A DNA stretch of 9,398 bases from an uncultured Candidatus Planktophila sp. (GTDB lineage Bacteria > Actinomycetota > Actinomycetes > Nanopelagicales > Nanopelagicaceae). Position numbers and translations under genes: made by a program. The stretch is from the NCBI GenBank assembly GCA_937927965.1, contig CALEZA010000127.1:1-9398 (forward strand). The letters run 5' to 3'. The notes beneath the pieces were generated by a model. It had not been told where the DNA came from. It saw nothing but the letters and a program-made list of their open reading frames with translations, and made no database searches. Below, piece after piece: positions 8,093-9,398 of this stretch; position 1 is the first letter of the stretch, and each line of letters opens with the position of its first letter.

Positions 8093-8545
8093 ATGAGAAA
8101 AGGTGTGAACCGTGCCGGAGCAGTCCTTGTGACCACTCTCCTCTTCTCCTGCGCCAACACCACCGCATCTTTTGCAGATCCCACACCTACTCCATCTCCA
8201 ACGGCTACTTCATTTCAAGATGCAATGAACGAGTATAAAATTGCACGAGAAAACTTTAATGAGGCAATTAAAACTCGCACAGCCAATATGAGATTGATTA
8301 ACAAGAACTTCAATGATGCAATCAATAAAGCGAATTCAGATTTCAATGCGGGTCTATCTCAAGCAAAGACACCAGCTCAGAAATTCCAGCTTGCAGCTAC
8401 TCGATTGAGCGCCAAGAGTGCAGCCATTGCAGCTCGCGATGCTGCAATTCTGGCCCTAGGCCCAATGCCCGTTGAACCTGTCGAACCTGTAGCACCATAT
8501 GCGGCAAAGAACGGAATGAAGTCTGGAAAAGGAAAGAAGAAGTAA
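8093..8545 (+). CDS. Small exported helical protein, possible lipoprotein
   Basis: 150 residues. A signal peptide is clear: basic start MRKGVNR, hydrophobic core 8-19. Two processing sites are possible: a weak lipobox LFSC with Cys20, or a type I site after SFA (26-28) before a DPTPTPSPTATS linker (29-40). The body (41-122) is predicted helical and probably coiled coil. It carries a recurring F-N/Q-x-A/G-I/L/M motif at 41, 55, 73 and 84, and ends in a PVEPVEPVAP stretch and a very basic GKGKKK tail. No enzyme motif is visible, so a structural or wall-associated role is likely. There is no Shine-Dalgarno; a CACACT hexamer six bases before the ATG is a poor -10 match, but the regulator-like repeats just upstream could compensate. 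It is divergent from the two-component operon and converges on the HPF gene with no spacer between the stop codons. I do not recognise a named family. Confidence 0.83.
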   Translation: MRKGVNRAGAVLVTTLLFSCANTTASFADPTPTPSPTATSFQDAMNEYKIARENFNEAIKTRTANMRLINKNFNDAINKANSDFNAGLSQAKTPAQKFQLAATRLSAKSAAIAARDAAILALGPMPVEPVEPVAPYAAKNGMKSGKGKKK

Positions 8546-8890
8546 TTAATCTGCTAGAGGCTTGGTTCTAATTGTCTCTCTGCTGTGATCTTTATTCTTC
8601 TCGTGAATTTTCCTGATTTGTAATTCAATACTCTTGATTGCAACATCAAATGCGGCAACATCGTTAAATTCAGTAGCTTCTGCTCTCAAAGCAGGGCCAG
8701 CACCATGTGATGTGATTACGACTTTATGTGAATGTTTCCCCTGACGCGGATTGCTCTCGTGTGAAACTTCTACTTCAATTCTTTCAATCAGTACGCTGAA
8801 GCGCTCCATTGAATGAAGCTTCTCTTCTGCAATTTCTTTAAAGTCACCTGCGAGTACTGCTGCGTTTCGGGTTTGGATAATGATTTTCAC
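8546..8890 (-). CDS. hpf: Ribosome hibernation-promoting factor, short form (HPF/RaiA/S30AE family)
   Basis: 114 residues. The sequence follows the S30AE fold: an opening strand MKIIIQTRNA, helix with FKEIAEEKLHSMERF (17-31), strands IERIEVEVSHE (35-45) and KVVITSHGAGPALRAEATE (56-74), then a long helix NDVAAFDVAIKSIELQIRKI (76-95) and a basic tail. Proteins of this family bind the 30S subunit in stationary phase or starvation and promote ribosome inactivation. Many actinobacteria carry a long form (over 200 residues) with a C-terminal dimerisation domain; this one lacks it. The start is GTG at 8890-8888; the overlapping ATG (8892-8890) leads straight to TGA in another frame. No clear ribosome binding site is seen. 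The gene is preceded by a 52-nt gap holding no recognisable terminator, and its stop abuts the stop of the convergent gene. Confidence 0.85.
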   Translation of the reverse strand: MKIIIQTRNAAVLAGDFKEIAEEKLHSMERFSVLIERIEVEVSHESNPRQGKHSHKVVITSHGAGPALRAEATEFNDVAAFDVAIKSIELQIRKIHEKNKDHSRETIRTKPLAD

Positions 8891-8942
8891 ATCTTAAGAA
8901 TCCCACTACAGAGGAATAAATGTAAGAGGGAAAGGAAAAAAT

Positions 8943-9320
8943 CTAAAGGGAAAGTGTGAGAGCTAAAAGCGATGACAAGACAAGTGCAATCCCCATTGAC
9001 TGGGCAATAATGACTAGAGCAGCGCGACGATCTGCAGCTAGTGCTTCTTTATCTGTTACCTTGGTTAATGTTCCTGCTGCAGCAAAATTAAAAGTTCCCA
9101 TCAAGCCATACGCAAAACAGAATTTCTTCTTTGACTGTACATATCCCACAGCAAAGAGCATCGCTGGGATAAATGAGAGAACTGCACTTGATGGAGAAGC
9201 TTGCGTCAGTAATGTGAATACTGCGTAGATAATGAAAAGTAAGCCACCAGCTTTAGCAACAGCTTTGCGGCGGGCAACTTCTGGTCCGCCAATATTGCAC
9301 ACGCCTGGTGCGTAGGACAA
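8943..9320 (-). CDS. Small membrane protein with CNIGG and FCFAYG motifs, unknown function
   Basis: 125 residues. A short N-terminal cytosolic or outside part carries GVCNIGGPEVARRKA (6-20). Hydrophobic segments follow at about 25-39, 44-61 and 101-123. Between the second and third lies KKKFCFAYGLMGTFNFA (64-80) and a basic stretch ending in DRRAALVI (97-104). The combination CNIG-x2-E-[VI]-ARR, FC-x2-[FY]G-x2-G-x-FNF and DRR resembles a conserved small membrane protein family I have seen in actinobacteria, but I cannot name it or its function. C8 and C68 are the only cysteines, each in a conserved-looking motif, and may bind something together. The start is TTG directly after the stop codon of the preceding gene, supported by GAGGA 7 nt upstream; the ATG in between is out of frame. 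It is therefore translationally coupled to the gene at the right edge. Confidence 0.75.
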   Translation of the reverse strand: MSYAPGVCNIGGPEVARRKAVAKAGGLLFIIYAVFTLLTQASPSSAVLSFIPAMLFAVGYVQSKKKFCFAYGLMGTFNFAAAGTLTKVTDKEALAADRRAALVIIAQSMGIALVLSSLLALTLSL

Positions 9321-9398
9321 TTAAGCATCCTCAAATTCATCTTCATCGATCCAGGCATCAGTCTCTGAATCTTCTTGCTTTTCAACCCAACTTAAGAA
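9321..9398 (-). CDS. C-terminal tail of a truncated gene (acidic)
   Basis: The last 25 codons of a gene that begins beyond the right edge. They read FLSWVEKQED and end WIDEDEFEDA before TAA; about half the residues are Asp or Glu. Nothing is recognisable. Its final codons contain the ribosome binding site of the next gene, whose TTG follows the TAA without a gap, so the two are co-transcribed. Confidence 0.7.
   Translation of the reverse strand, partial: FLSWVEKQEDSETDAWIDEDEFEDA
9328..9332 (-). promoter_or_regulatory. Ribosome binding site deciding a TTG start
   Basis: GAGGA on the minus strand lies 7 nt before the TTG at 9320-9318, inside the last codons of the preceding gene. It selects the TTG over the nearby out-of-frame ATG. 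Confidence 0.65.

Noticed and set aside
7305..8890. MtrA-MtrB-like locus, since hpf lies near a two-component pair as in mycobacteria
   Set aside because: The regulator's recognition helix is PhoP/TcrX-like, the kinase lacks HAMP, and the mycobacterial genes between mtrB and hpf (lpqB, comF type) are absent; instead an opposite-strand gene intervenes.
8890..8892. ATG as the start of hpf
   Set aside because: It is out of frame with the protein and followed at once by TGA; the overlapping GTG is the start.
8891..8896. TAAGAT as a -10 box for hpf
   Set aside because: It directly abuts the GTG, so the transcription start would fall inside the coding sequence, and no -35 box of quality is present.

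Overview
The window looks like a compact, mid-GC (roughly 45-50% in most stretches sampled) actinobacterial chromosome. A freshwater acI/Nanopelagicales-type organism is my best guess. The pointers are very short or overlapping gene spacing, several starts without a Shine-Dalgarno but with a TANNNT hexamer exactly 6 nt upstream, a PhoP/TcrX-like OmpR-family regulator, and secreted proteins with TPTPSPT-type low-complexity linkers. This assignment rests on general recognition, not a search. No rRNA, tRNA, CRISPR, IS element or phage gene was seen.

Right edge (8546-9398, minus strand): the acidic C-terminal tail of a truncated gene, a small membrane protein with CNIGG and FCFAYG motifs starting at TTG, and a short hibernation-promoting factor starting at GTG. 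The last of these converges with, and directly abuts, a plus-strand gene (8093-8545) for a small exported helical protein.

Centre (984-7991, minus strand): six co-oriented genes with spacings of -4, 16, 9, 4 and 14 nt. They encode an OmpR-family response regulator, its histidine kinase, a SAM-dependent methyltransferase with a PCCHH motif, argininosuccinate synthase (ArgG, long form), a polytopic Wzy_C/O-antigen-ligase-like protein, and a secreted Ser/Thr/Pro-rich protein. The regulator is divergent from the 8093-8545 gene. The 101-nt gap between them carries three tandem 11-nt elements (TTCAAG, TTCACA, TTCACA) that resemble a direct-repeat site for a PhoP-type regulator.

Left edge (1-983): a second exported protein (131-826) with its own promoter and ribosome binding site, then a 130-nt region with inverted repeats. 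That region also repeats leader motifs found upstream of 826, so another gene with related control may lie just outside the window.

Working model (inference): the two-component system controls envelope genes, at least the divergent exported protein. The Wzy_C protein and the Ser/Thr-rich secreted protein beside it may be an enzyme-substrate pair, such as O-glycosylation, or parts of one surface-polymer pathway. argG and the methyltransferase look like housekeeping genes in the same run, possibly with their own leaderless promoters.
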